In this document: one piece after another, positions 24,062-33,026 of the stretch
Position numbering within the stretch: the first letter of the stretch is position 1
How the letters are laid out: each line of letters begins with the position of its first letter
NCBI GenBank assembly: GCA_023391105.1
Contig: JAEWBO010000032.1
Coordinates: forward strand, 62,001-126,000
Source: Bacillota bacterium
Lineage (GTDB): Bacteria; Bacillota; Clostridia; Christensenellales; SZUA-584
Length of the DNA stretch: 64,000 nucleotides
Reading direction: 5' to 3'
The notes under the pieces: generated by a model
Seen by the model: only the letters and a program-made list of their open reading frames with translations
The model's database searches: none
Told to the model about the DNA's origin: nothing
Translations under genes and position numbers: made by a program

Positions 24062-24925
24062 ATGGATAAATTCTTTGAAAAAGCCAATATACTCATAGAA
24101 GCGCTGCCTTATATTCGGCGGCTCTCAGGCAAGACGGTCGTCATCAAATACGGCGGCGCGGCGATGCTGTCCACAGAGCTTTCCGAAAAGATCATGGAAG
24201 ACATTACGCTGCTGAAATATGTGGGCATGAACCCCATTGTGGTGCATGGCGGCGGCGGCGACATCAACAAAATGCTCAAGAAATACGAGATTGAGCCGGA
24301 GTTTCACAATGGCCTTCGTGTGACGGACACGGCCACAATGGACATCGTACAGATGGTGCTCATGGGCAAGATCAATAAGGACATCGTGTCTCACCTTGGT
24401 ATCGCGGGCGCAAAGGCGATTGGCCTTTGCGGCAAGGACGCTGGGCTCATCAAGGCCGAAAAGATGCTTGCGGACGACGGCTACGATCTGGGGCATGTCG
24501 GCAAAATCACAGAGATTAACACAAAGCTATTGAATACGCTGGCGATGGATGAATACGTCCCTGTCATTGCGCCCATCGGTGTGGGTGAAAACGGCGAGAG
24601 CTACAATATCAACGCGGACACTGTGGCCGGCGACATCGCCGCCGCGCTGAGCGCGGAAAAGCTGATTTTCTTAACGGACATCGACGGTATCCGCAGTGAG
24701 CCTGACGACCCTTCCACGCTGATATACGAGATTTGCATCGACGAGATATACAAGTATATCAACAAGGGCGTGATTTCGGGCGGCATGCTGCCCAAGGTGG
24801 AGGGCTGCATCAAGGCGATCAGAAATGGCGTCAAGCGCACGCATATTCTGAACGGCACAATTCCGCATCCGATACTGCTTGAGATATTCACGGATACCGG
24901 TATCGGTACGATGGTGAGGGAGTAA
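24062..24925 (+). CDS. argB: Acetylglutamate kinase
   Basis: A 287-residue amino acid kinase that phosphorylates N-acetylglutamate. Landmarks are VVIKYGGAAM, NPIVVHGGGGDINKML and the LTDIDGI region, with the C-terminal EIFTDTGIGTMV. The N-terminal helix before VVIKYGG (residues 1-22) is the feature of hexameric, arginine-inhibited kinases, so feedback control by arginine is likely but inferred. It starts one base after argC. Confidence 0.97.
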   Translation: MDKFFEKANILIEALPYIRRLSGKTVVIKYGGAAMLSTELSEKIMEDITLLKYVGMNPIVVHGGGGDINKMLKKYEIEPEFHNGLRVTDTATMDIVQMVLMGKINKDIVSHLGIAGAKAIGLCGKDAGLIKAEKMLADDGYDLGHVGKITEINTKLLNTLAMDEYVPVIAPIGVGENGESYNINADTVAGDIAAALSAEKLIFLTDIDGIRSEPDDPSTLIYEICIDEIYKYINKGVISGGMLPKVEGCIKAIRNGVKRTHILNGTIPHPILLEIFTDTGIGTMVRE

Positions 24926-24928
24926 GCG

Positions 24929-26119
24929 ATGAAAGTTGAAGATATTGCGAAGCTGGATGAAAAGTACTATTGTCCCGTGTTTGGGAAACGGCTGCCCATC
25001 AGCTTTGTAAAAGGTGAAGATGTGTATCTCATCGACAATGAGGGAAAGCGTTATACCGATTTTTATTCGGGCATTGCGGTGAACTGCCTTGGCTATTCGG
25101 ATGAGGGTTTAAAAAAGGCGCTTTGCGATACGGTGAACAGCCTCATGCATACCGCCAACTATTATTACATCGAGACACAGGCGAAGCTGGCGCAAAGGCT
25201 CTGCGAAGCCACGGGATATGACAACGTGTTTCTGGGCAACAGCGGCGCGGAAGCCATTGAAGGTGCGCTGAAGCTGGCGCGTAAATATCACTTCGCTGAG
25301 GGCAAGCCGCGAGCGGAATTCGTCACCATGCAAGGCAGCTTCCACGGGCGTACGTTCGCCACACTTGCCGCCACGGGTCAGAGTAAATTTCATGAGGCAT
25401 TTGAGCCGCTGATGGAAAGCTTCACGCATGTGCCGCCAGGCGACATTGCCGCTTTGGAAGCGGCTGTGAGCGACAATACCGCCGCGGTGCTCATCGAGCC
25501 CATTATGGGCGAAGGCGGCATTATTCCGATGACAGGTGAATATTTTCAAGCAGTGCGTAATGTGTGCGACAAACACGGCGCACTGATGATCGCAGACGAG
25601 ATACAGACGGGCATGGGCCGCACGGGCGAGCTGCTCGCGTCACCTGCGCTCGGTGCGGTGCCGGATATCGTGGTGCTGGCGAAGTCTCTGGGCGCGGGTG
25701 TGCCGATCGGCGCATTCCTCGCGCGCGGCAAGGCGGCAAAGGCGTTTGCGCCGGGGGATCACGGCTCCACCTTCGGCGGCAACTATCTGGCTTGCGCGGC
25801 GGCTTATTATGTGACCTGCAAGCTGCTGGATACCGACATATTGGATCATGTCAAGACAATGGGCGCTTACTTTAAAGGAAAGCTAACGACGCTCAAGGAA
25901 GCTTGCCCGGCTATACTTGAGGTGCGCGGTAACGGCCTCATGCTGGGGCTTGATCTGGATGCATCCGTATCCGCTGCGGAGATAAAGAAGAAGCTGCTGG
26001 ACCATGGGTTTGCGACAGCGACCGCAGGAACCAACGTGCTGCGATTTTTGCCCCCATATGTGATACAAAAAAGCCATATCGACAGCCTCACAGACACATT
26101 GAAAAATCTGCTTGCCTGA
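24929..26119 (+). CDS. argD: Acetylornithine aminotransferase
   Basis: A 396-residue class III PLP-dependent aminotransferase that makes N-acetylornithine. It has the substrate-side YSGIAVNCLGYS, the PLP-phosphate site NSGAEAIEGALKLARKY, the DEIQTGMGRTG motif and the Schiff-base lysine in VVLAKSLGAGVPIGA. The start lies three bases after argB with GAGGG upstream. It may also serve lysine synthesis (DapC-like), as many ArgD proteins do. Confidence 0.96.
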   Translation: MKVEDIAKLDEKYYCPVFGKRLPISFVKGEDVYLIDNEGKRYTDFYSGIAVNCLGYSDEGLKKALCDTVNSLMHTANYYYIETQAKLAQRLCEATGYDNVFLGNSGAEAIEGALKLARKYHFAEGKPRAEFVTMQGSFHGRTFATLAATGQSKFHEAFEPLMESFTHVPPGDIAALEAAVSDNTAAVLIEPIMGEGGIIPMTGEYFQAVRNVCDKHGALMIADEIQTGMGRTGELLASPALGAVPDIVVLAKSLGAGVPIGAFLARGKAAKAFAPGDHGSTFGGNYLACAAAYYVTCKLLDTDILDHVKTMGAYFKGKLTTLKEACPAILEVRGNGLMLGLDLDASVSAAEIKKKLLDHGFATATAGTNVLRFLPPYVIQKSHIDSLTDTLKNLLA

Positions 26120-26138
26120 CGGCACCGGAGGAGCTTAA

Positions 26139-29100
26139 ATGCCCAAAAGAGAGGATCTATCCAAAATACTCGTGATCGGCTCCGGCCCGATCGTGATTGG
26201 CCAGGCGGCGGAGTTTGACTATTCGGGCACACAGGCCTGCAGGGCACTGCGCGAGGAGAACTACGAGGTGGTGCTCATCAACTCGAATCCGGCCACGATT
26301 ATGACAGACGAGGAAATGGCAGACCGTGTGTACATCGAGCCAATCACGCTGGAAACGGTGAGCAAGATATTGCGGCAGGAACGGCCGCAGGGCATCATCG
26401 CCACACTTGGCGGACAGACAGGGCTTAACATGGCCGTGGAGCTTGCCGAAAGCGGCATACTCGATGAACTGAATATCGAGCTGCTGGGCACATCGCTTGA
26501 GTCCATCAAGCTGGCCGAAGACCGTGAGCTGTTCAAGGCCACGATGGAGCGCATCGGTGAAAAAATCGCGCACAGCGTGATCGCAAGCTCTATTGATGAA
26601 GCGGTGGCTTTTGCGGAACAATCGGGTTATCCCATCATCATCCGTCCCGCTTATACGCTCGGCGGCACGGGCGGCGGCATCGCGCATAACCTTGACGAGC
26701 TTAAAAATATCACCGCACAGGGGCTTAGCTTCTCGATGATCGGGCAGGTGCTCTTAGAACAGAGCGTTGCGGGCTATAAAGAGATCGAATACGAAGTGAT
26801 GCGCGACGCAAAGGACAACTGCATCGTGGTGTGCAACATGGAGAATATCGATCCTGTGGGCATACACACGGGCGACAGCATCGTTGTCGCACCGTCGCAG
26901 ACGCTTTCGGACAAGGAATACCAGATGCTGAGGTCCGCGTCCATCAAGATTATACGCGCACTTAAAATAAAGGGCGGCTGCAATGTGCAGTATGCGCTGA
27001 ACCCGGATACCTATGATTATGTGGTGATCGAGGTAAACCCGCGCGTAAGCCGCTCTTCGGCGCTCGCCTCCAAGGCGACGGGTTATCCCATCGCGAGAGC
27101 GGCAGCCAAAATCGCGGTGGGCTTTGGGCTCGATGAGATCACAAACCCCATTACAGGCGAAACGTGCGCCTGCTTTGAACCTGCGCTGGATTACGTGGTC
27201 ACCAAGGTGCCGCGCTGGCCGTTTGATAAGTTCGTCACCGCCACGCGCACGCTGGGCACTCAAATGAAGGCAACGGGCGAAGTGATGGCGATTGGCCGCA
27301 ATATCGAAGAATCGCTGCTCAAGGCGATAGACAGCCTCGATGTGAAGCTTGATTATCAGCTCGGCATGAAGAGCATATCCAGGTGGAGCAAGGAAGAGAT
27401 CGACAACTCGCTCAGAAACCCTGACGATGAGCGCATATTCGTGGTGTCTGAAGCGCTGGATCGCGGTTACACCATAGACGAGATATTTGACATCACGAAG
27501 ATCGACAAGTTTTTCATCAGCAAGCTCAAAAACATCGTCACAATTGCCAAAGAGCTGAAAAGCTGCACGATTGACACGCTGAGTGTGGAGCTGCTGAAAA
27601 AGTGCAAGAAATACGGCTTCGGCGACAGCTACATCGCAAACCTTGTGGGCTCTCAGGAAGCCGCCGTCAAGGCGCTGCGCAACGCGCTGGGCATCAAGCC
27701 CACTTATAAGATGGTGGACACCTGTGCGGGAGAATTCGAGGCCAAAACACCGTATTATTATTCATGCTACGACAGCGTCGACGAGTCGCGCGACAGCGGC
27801 AGAAAAAAAGTTGTGGTGTTGGGCAGCGGCCCGATTCGTATCGGGCAGGGTATCGAGTTCGATTACTGCTCGGTGCATTCGGTGCTTGCGCTCAAAAAGC
27901 TGGGATACGAATCCATCATCATCAACTCCAACCCTGAAACGGTGTCAACCGACTTTGACACCTCCGACAAGCTTTATTTCGAGCCTTTAACGCGCGAATG
28001 CGTGCTGGACGTGATTCAGCGCGAGAAGCCCGAGGGCGTAATCGTGCAGTTCGGCGGGCAGACAGCGATTAACCTCGCTGAGCCGCTTAACAGAGTGGGC
28101 GTCAATATTCTTGGCACATCTGTGGACGGCATCGACCGCGCAGAGGACAGGGACCGCTTCCTCAAAGTGCTCGACAAGCTGGGCATCCCGCTGCCCGAGG
28201 GCGCGACGGCGTTTTCAATCAGCAGTGCCATTACCATAGCAGAACGAATCGGCTTCCCGGTGCTTGTGAGGCCATCGTACGTGCTGGGCGGGCGCGCCAT
28301 GGAAATCGTCTACAACACGAAGGAGCTGGAGGAATATATGCTCGCGGCGGCGAAGATTTCGCCCGAGCATCCCGTGCTCATCGACAAATATGTGCTGGGC
28401 AAAGAGGTCGAGATCGACGGCATCTGCGACGGTGTTGATTCGCTGATCGTGGGCGTAATGGAGCACATCGAGCGCGCGGGCGTGCACTCGGGAGACAGCT
28501 TCGCGGTATATCCCACACAGACGCTTTCCCCCGAGACCAAGAGAACCATCGTGGATTACGCCATCCGCATCGGTCTGGAACTGAATATCAAGGGGCTTTA
28601 CAACATTCAGTTCGTCATCGATTCGCAAAGCAAGGTATATGTGCTCGAGGTGAACCCGCGTGCCAGCCGCACTGTGCCCATTCTTTCCAAGATAACGGGC
28701 GTGCCCATGGTGGCCACCGCCACGCGCATCATGATGGGCGAAACGCTCAAGGACATGGGCTATAAAACGGAGCTTTACAAGGAGAGCCGTCTGATTACGG
28801 TCAAAGCGCCGGTGTTCTCGTTCTCCAAGCTGACCACCGTCGATATATTCTTAGGGCCCGAGATGAAATCCACAGGCGAGGTGATGGGCACGGATACCAC
28901 GTTCCTGGCAGCGCTCAAAAAGGCGTTCGTTGCGTCCGGCGTGAAGCCGCCGCGAGACGATGCGCCCATACTGTTCTCGATCACCGACCGCGACAAGGAA
29001 GAAGCGCTATGCTTTGCGCGGCAGATGCAGGACATGGGCTTTGCCATAACCTGCACAGATAAGACATATCATTATTTCAACGAACAGGGGCTTAATTGCG

Positions 29101-29345
29101 CACTGCTGACCAAGGAAAAGGCGGTACTTGCGCTGAAGGATAAGAAGATATCCATGGTGATTAACACGCCCACGCGAGGCAAGCTTTTGGACCGTCTTGG
29201 GTTCGTGCTCCGGCGCACATCGATGGAGTTCAACGTGCCGTGTATCACATCGATGGATACGCTGGGTGCGCTGCTGTCCGTGATGACCGCAAAAGGTATC
29301 GAGGAGCATCATATTCCACTTAACGAATATCTGAAATATGAATGA
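26139..29345 (+). CDS. carB: Carbamoyl-phosphate synthase, large subunit
   Basis: A 1068-residue enzyme, the normal length, with two homologous ATP-grasp halves (first from KILVIGSGPIVIGQAAEFDY, second from VVVLGSGPIRIGQGIEFDY) and a C-terminal MGS-like allosteric domain of about 120 residues. It makes carbamoyl phosphate from bicarbonate, ammonia and two ATP. The glutaminase subunit CarA, normally encoded just upstream, is absent from this operon and window. AGGAG precedes the start. Because carB sits among arg genes behind ARG boxes it may be the arginine-specific copy. Confidence 0.98.
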   Translation: MPKREDLSKILVIGSGPIVIGQAAEFDYSGTQACRALREENYEVVLINSNPATIMTDEEMADRVYIEPITLETVSKILRQERPQGIIATLGGQTGLNMAVELAESGILDELNIELLGTSLESIKLAEDRELFKATMERIGEKIAHSVIASSIDEAVAFAEQSGYPIIIRPAYTLGGTGGGIAHNLDELKNITAQGLSFSMIGQVLLEQSVAGYKEIEYEVMRDAKDNCIVVCNMENIDPVGIHTGDSIVVAPSQTLSDKEYQMLRSASIKIIRALKIKGGCNVQYALNPDTYDYVVIEVNPRVSRSSALASKATGYPIARAAAKIAVGFGLDEITNPITGETCACFEPALDYVVTKVPRWPFDKFVTATRTLGTQMKATGEVMAIGRNIEESLLKAIDSLDVKLDYQLGMKSISRWSKEEIDNSLRNPDDERIFVVSEALDRGYTIDEIFDITKIDKFFISKLKNIVTIAKELKSCTIDTLSVELLKKCKKYGFGDSYIANLVGSQEAAVKALRNALGIKPTYKMVDTCAGEFEAKTPYYYSCYDSVDESRDSGRKKVVVLGSGPIRIGQGIEFDYCSVHSVLALKKLGYESIIINSNPETVSTDFDTSDKLYFEPLTRECVLDVIQREKPEGVIVQFGGQTAINLAEPLNRVGVNILGTSVDGIDRAEDRDRFLKVLDKLGIPLPEGATAFSISSAITIAERIGFPVLVRPSYVLGGRAMEIVYNTKELEEYMLAAAKISPEHPVLIDKYVLGKEVEIDGICDGVDSLIVGVMEHIERAGVHSGDSFAVYPTQTLSPETKRTIVDYAIRIGLELNIKGLYNIQFVIDSQSKVYVLEVNPRASRTVPILSKITGVPMVATATRIMMGETLKDMGYKTELYKESRLITVKAPVFSFSKLTTVDIFLGPEMKSTGEVMGTDTTFLAALKKAFVASGVKPPRDDAPILFSITDRDKEEALCFARQMQDMGFAITCTDKTYHYFNEQGLNCALLTKEKAVLALKDKKISMVINTPTRGKLLDRLGFVLRRTSMEFNVPCITSMDTLGALLSVMTAKGIEEHHIPLNEYLKYE

Positions 29346-29356
29346 GGAGATTTCAA

Positions 29357-30313
29357 ATGATCGATCTGCTAAGCTATCAGCCAAAACAGGAATTCGCGCA
29401 AAAGCACATGCTGCGCCTGTCCGACTACACGCCGGACGAAATTTTGCAGGTGCTGAGTCTTGCGCTTAAGCTCAAAAAACAGCTCAAGGAAGGGCTGCGT
29501 CCGCCGCTGCTCGCGGGCAAGATTCTCGCGATGATTTTCACCAAAAGCTCCACGCGTACGCGTGTGTCGTTTGAGGCGGGTATCTATCAGCTGGGCGGCA
29601 CCGCGCAGTTTTTGAGCAGCAACGACATCCAATTGGGACGCGGCGAGCCCATCAGCGATACCGCGCAGGTGCTCTCGCGCATGGTGGACGGCATCATGAT
29701 CCGCACGTTTGCTCAAAGCGACGTGGAGGATCTCGCAAAATACGGCACCATCCCCGTCATCAATGGCCTGACGGATCTGCTGCACCCATGCCAGATACTT
29801 GCCGACCTCATGACGTATTACGAGCACAAAGGCAGCTTTACCGGCAAGTTCGCGTTTATCGGTGACGGCAACAATGTGGCGAATTCGCTGCTTGTGGGCT
29901 GCGCGAAGCTGGGGCTAGACATTGCTGTGGGATGCCCCGAAGGCTTTGATCCGGACGCTGATGTGCTGTCGGCAGCAAAGCAGGCCGCTGCGCAAAGCGG
30001 TTCCGAAATTGTAATCACGCACGATCCAATCGAAGCAGCGCAAGGCGCGGACGCGGTCTACACCGACGTGTGGGCGAGCATGGGACAGGAGAGCGGCGCG
30101 CAGGATAAATACAAGCATTTCCGCGATTATCAGGTGAACGAAAAGCTGACCGCCTGCTGCAAGCAGGATTACATTTTCCTGCACTGCCTGCCTGCGCACA
30201 GGGGTGAGGAGGTCACCGCATCGGTGATCGACGGCTCGCACAGCGTGGTTTTCGACGAAGCCGAAAACCGCCTGCACGCGCAGAAAGCCGTCATGGCGCT
30301 GCTGATGAAATAG
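29357..30313 (+). CDS. argF: Ornithine carbamoyltransferase
   Basis: A 318-residue transferase joining carbamoyl phosphate and ornithine into citrulline. Signatures are the carbamoyl phosphate site SSTRTRVSFEAG, HPCQILADL, the ornithine loop DVWASMGQE and the catalytic LHCLPAHRG. The ATG at 29357 follows GGAG by about eight bases; the ATG at 29342 overlaps the carB stop but lacks a proper site. It ends the arginine operon; argG and argH are not in this window. No clear terminator follows, only the hairpin repeat at 30321. Confidence 0.96.
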   Translation: MIDLLSYQPKQEFAQKHMLRLSDYTPDEILQVLSLALKLKKQLKEGLRPPLLAGKILAMIFTKSSTRTRVSFEAGIYQLGGTAQFLSSNDIQLGRGEPISDTAQVLSRMVDGIMIRTFAQSDVEDLAKYGTIPVINGLTDLLHPCQILADLMTYYEHKGSFTGKFAFIGDGNNVANSLLVGCAKLGLDIAVGCPEGFDPDADVLSAAKQAAAQSGSEIVITHDPIEAAQGADAVYTDVWASMGQESGAQDKYKHFRDYQVNEKLTACCKQDYIFLHCLPAHRGEEVTASVIDGSHSVVFDEAENRLHAQKAVMALLMK

Positions 30314-30320
30314 GAAAAAT

Positions 30321-30391
30321 GTAGGGGCGTCCTGTGGACGCCCGCATCGAGAACATATGAACTCGGGCGAGCGATCAATGATCGCCCCTAC
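30321..30391. repeat. Double-hairpin intergenic repeat, family C
   Basis: A 71-bp element bounded by GTAGGGGCG (30321-30329) and CGCCCCTAC (30383-30391). Inside are GGGCGTCC-TGT-GGACGCCC (30325-30343) and CGATC-AAT-GATCG (near 30373-30385). A related TGTAGGGGCG occurs at about 11091. It fills the argF/GNAT gap and may slow or end transcription from the operon. Confidence 0.6.
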
Positions 30392-30411
30392 GACGATAAA
30401 GGGTATAAATT

Positions 30412-30933
30412 ATGATGGAGAGTATCGTTTTTAAGAAGGCCAACGAGGATGACTTGACGGATATCAAACGCATCACACGCAAAGCGTTCACCAATTACGC
30501 GCGCGAAATTCGCCGCGAGGAAAATGTGGCCGCGCTGCATGAAACGGATGAGGCGATACGGCGCGATATCAACGAAAAGCATGTGTATGTTTGTGAGGTA
30601 GACGGTGAGGCGGCTGGCTCGGTGCGCTTTGAGGTGCTCGACCAGGGCATCGCATACCTCTCGCGGCTCGCTGTCGATCCGGAATATCAGTCACTCGGCA
30701 TCGGCGGGCTGCTTCTTGAAAAGGTGCGCCGTGAATGCCTTGCGCTTGGTGTGCGCGCAATCGCGCTGCATACGGCCAGCCGCATGCGCTCTTCTGTGGC
30801 GTTCTATCTGAAAAACGGCTATTACATTCATTCCATCACGCGGGATAAAGAATATATCCGCGCGTTTATGGTCAACGAGCTCACCGAAATGGATGAGCTG
30901 TTCGACTATGAAAGCATCGTGGGGAAGAGGTAG
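30412..30933 (+). CDS. GNAT family N-acetyltransferase
   Basis: A 173-residue acetyl-CoA-dependent acetyltransferase. The GNAT core is visible: AYLSRLAVDPEYQSLGIGGLL (motif A, acetyl-CoA pyrophosphate loop) and VAFYLKNGYYI (motif B). The acceptor is unknown. Its ATG has AAAGGG upstream and it stands alone after the arginine operon. Confidence 0.88.
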   Translation: MMESIVFKKANEDDLTDIKRITRKAFTNYAREIRREENVAALHETDEAIRRDINEKHVYVCEVDGEAAGSVRFEVLDQGIAYLSRLAVDPEYQSLGIGGLLLEKVRRECLALGVRAIALHTASRMRSSVAFYLKNGYYIHSITRDKEYIRAFMVNELTEMDELFDYESIVGKR

Positions 30934-30964
30934 CTCTCTGAGCTTTTCAAGAAACCTACGGTTT

Positions 30965-31028
30965 TGTCATTCCGAGCTTGTCGAGGAATCCCATTAAAAA
31001 TGTTTTGCAGAAGAGGATTGCAATCACT
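30965..31028. repeat. Partial copy of MITE-like repeat family A
   Basis: It begins TGTCATTCCGAGC, continues through GTCGAGGAATCCCAT and GCAGAAGAGGATTGCAATC, and matches the left two thirds of the complete element at 50708-50807. The right inverted end is missing. Confidence 0.65.
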
Positions 31029-31075
31029 CCATAGAACATCGGGCATAGTATGCCTGATGAAAAGGATAGGGCTAA

Positions 31076-31513
31076 ATGAAGATACTCATTGAAGAGCCGG
31101 GCATCGGAGAAGAGGATCAGATTATCATCCGGTGCAGGCAGATGAGCAAGGAACTGCTGCAGTTCATCGACAATCTTAAAACACAAAAACCGACGATCAT
31201 CGGTCTTGACGGCAGCGATATTCACCGTCTTGACCCAGACGAGATTTACTATTTTGAAGCCGTTGATAACAAGGTTTTCATCTATTGCCGCGAAAAGGTT
31301 TTTGAATCTAAATATAAGCTTTATGAGATTGAAGAGCTGTTTGACGGCAGTGATTTCTTAAGAGTCTCCAAATCAGTGATACTGAATATGCAGCACATCG
31401 CTTTTCTAAGCCCGGCATTCAGCGGCCGGTTGGAGGCCTCGCTGGATAATAAAGAAAAAGTGATTATATCAAGACAATATGTGCCCGATTTGAAGAAGAA
31501 GCTAATGCTGTAG
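31076..31513 (+). CDS. LytTR-domain transcriptional regulator
   Basis: A 145-residue protein with no receiver domain: a short N-terminal part (residues 1-45) and a LytTR DNA-binding domain (residues about 50-143: ADP-style DEIYYFEAVDNKVFIY, FLRVSKSVILNMQHI, then KEKVIISRQYVPDLKKKL). LytTR genes of this stand-alone type usually sit beside a DUF3021 membrane protein and an ABC exporter, exactly as here. The DUF3021 product probably controls it, as anti-regulator or sensor. The pair is AT-richer than its neighbours. Confidence 0.92.
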   Translation: MKILIEEPGIGEEDQIIIRCRQMSKELLQFIDNLKTQKPTIIGLDGSDIHRLDPDEIYYFEAVDNKVFIYCREKVFESKYKLYEIEELFDGSDFLRVSKSVILNMQHIAFLSPAFSGRLEASLDNKEKVIISRQYVPDLKKKLML

Positions 31514-31529
31514 AAGGGGGATTGCATGG

Positions 31530-31967
31530 ATGTTAGAACGACTTAAAAGACTGTTGCTGGATTTTATGCTGATAACGGCAGGCATTACACTTTCCGCCGC
31601 TGTTTTCTGCACACTATTCTACCGCGATGCCTTGTTTAATATAGAGCTATTGTGGCAGATTGTGTTACTTTCTTTCTTGTGCACCTTGCCAAGCCTTGTT
31701 TTTACGTCAAAAACGGAACTGACAAAAAAACAAATGCTGGTGAGACAGATCATTCACCTTGGCATATTGCTTACCCTGCTGTTGTTCTTTGCACTTCGTT
31801 GGGAATGGATTGAATCGGATAAAATTGTACATATTATAGTCTTTATTCTATTGATTGCTATTGTGTATACTGTGGTTACATATTTTACCTATGTTAAGGA
31901 CAAGATGGTCGCGAAGATGCTAAATGACAGGCTTTCGAAATACAAACAGAATAAAATGGATTCATAA
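31530..31967 (+). CDS. DUF3021 family membrane protein
   Basis: A 145-residue protein with four transmembrane helices (MLITAGITLSAAVFCTLF; IVLLSFLCTLPSLVF; IIHLGILLTLLLFFAL; IVHIIVFILLIAIVYTVV) and a basic cytoplasmic tail. It fits DUF3021, the usual partner of stand-alone LytTR regulators. It follows the LytTR gene by 16 bases with GAAGGGGG upstream and is closed by the terminator at 31986. Confidence 0.8.
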   Translation: MLERLKRLLLDFMLITAGITLSAAVFCTLFYRDALFNIELLWQIVLLSFLCTLPSLVFTSKTELTKKQMLVRQIIHLGILLTLLLFFALRWEWIESDKIVHIIVFILLIAIVYTVVTYFTYVKDKMVAKMLNDRLSKYKQNKMDS

Positions 31968-31985
31968 CCTTTTGTCTGAACAAGG

Positions 31986-32018
31986 CGGCGGTGAAAAGCA
32001 ACTCACTGCCGCTTTTTT
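31986..32018 (+). terminator. Terminator after the LytTR/DUF3021 pair
   Basis: CGGCGGTGA (31986-31994) pairs with TCACTGCCG (32003-32011, one G-T pair) and is followed by six Ts. It separates the regulator pair from the ABC genes. Confidence 0.85.
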
Positions 32019-32111
32019 GCAGCTTGCTTCGTCTATATGCATCTTGCTTTTTGGAATATTGTCAAAAAATCGCCTTGGTGTTAGTGTGTATCGCGAAAGG
32101 AGTTTTGAAAT

Positions 32112-33026
32112 ATGGAAAGGATAATCGAGGTTAAAAATCTAAAGAAAAGCTACGGCGACGTGCAAGCGGTGAAGGGCATCAGCTTCTACGTGGAGCGGGG
32201 CAAGCTGCTCTCATTTCTAGGACCGAACGGTGCGGGCAAATCCACCACGATCGATATACTGTGCACGCTTCTTGCCTTTGATGAGGGAGAAATCAGCGTA
32301 AACGGACAGCGCATGGGTGAAAACGATGAGGCCATCCGACACAGCATCGGCGTGGTGTTTCAGGACAGCGTGCTGGATTCGCTGCTTACAGTGGGCGAGA
32401 ACTTAAGGCTTAGAGCCGGTTTTTATTTTAAAGACAAACAAAAGATCGAACAGGCTGTGAGAAACGCTGCGGTTGCAACCGATGTGGTGAGCTTTTTAGA
32501 CCGCCCTTACGGCAAGCTGTCCGGCGGTCAGCGGCGCAGGGCGGATATCGCACGGGCGCTGATTCACACGCCCAAGATTCTCTTTCTCGATGAGCCCACG
32601 ACGGGGCTTGATCCGCAAACGAGAAAGAGCGTATGGAACATGATTCAGGAGTTAAAAGATAAAACGGGCACGACTGTGTTCCTAACCACGCATTACATGG
32701 AGGAAGCAGCCAACTCCGATTACGTGATCGTGATCGATCGCGGCGAGATCGCCGCCAAGGGCACGCCCGCGGAGCTCAAAAACGAGTTCGCAAGCGATCT
32801 GCTGCGTCTGGTCTGCAAAGACGAACAGGCGCTTAGGAGCGCGCTCGATGAATCGGCTTGTGATTACTCCCAGGTGGCAGATCAGATGATCGTCAAACTG
32901 CCGACCACGATGGCAGCACTGCCCATACTCGACGCGTGCAAGGCGCATATACACGGCTTTGAGGTGCTTCGCGGCACAATGGACGACGCGTTTATCGCCA
33001 TCACCGGAAAGGAGATCAGAGAATGA
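32112..33026 (+). CDS. ABC exporter ATPase, DrrA-like
   Basis: A 304-residue ATPase with Walker A GPNGAGKSTT, signature KLSGGQRRRADIA, Walker B ILFLDEPTTGLDP and TTHYMEEAANSDYV, plus a C-terminal extension, as in the exporter at 6145. A strong AAAGGAG precedes the start. It is coupled by ATGA to the permease gene. Control by the LytTR/DUF3021 pair upstream is inferred from the common gene layout. Confidence 0.94.
   Translation: MERIIEVKNLKKSYGDVQAVKGISFYVERGKLLSFLGPNGAGKSTTIDILCTLLAFDEGEISVNGQRMGENDEAIRHSIGVVFQDSVLDSLLTVGENLRLRAGFYFKDKQKIEQAVRNAAVATDVVSFLDRPYGKLSGGQRRRADIARALIHTPKILFLDEPTTGLDPQTRKSVWNMIQELKDKTGTTVFLTTHYMEEAANSDYVIVIDRGEIAAKGTPAELKNEFASDLLRLVCKDEQALRSALDESACDYSQVADQMIVKLPTTMAALPILDACKAHIHGFEVLRGTMDDAFIAITGKEIRE

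Noticed and set aside
26157..28628. Long antisense frames opposite carB, and similar ones opposite thrS, gguA and other genes
   Set aside because: They lie wholly inside well-identified genes, have arginine/histidine-rich compositions typical of reverse-strand reading and no start signals.
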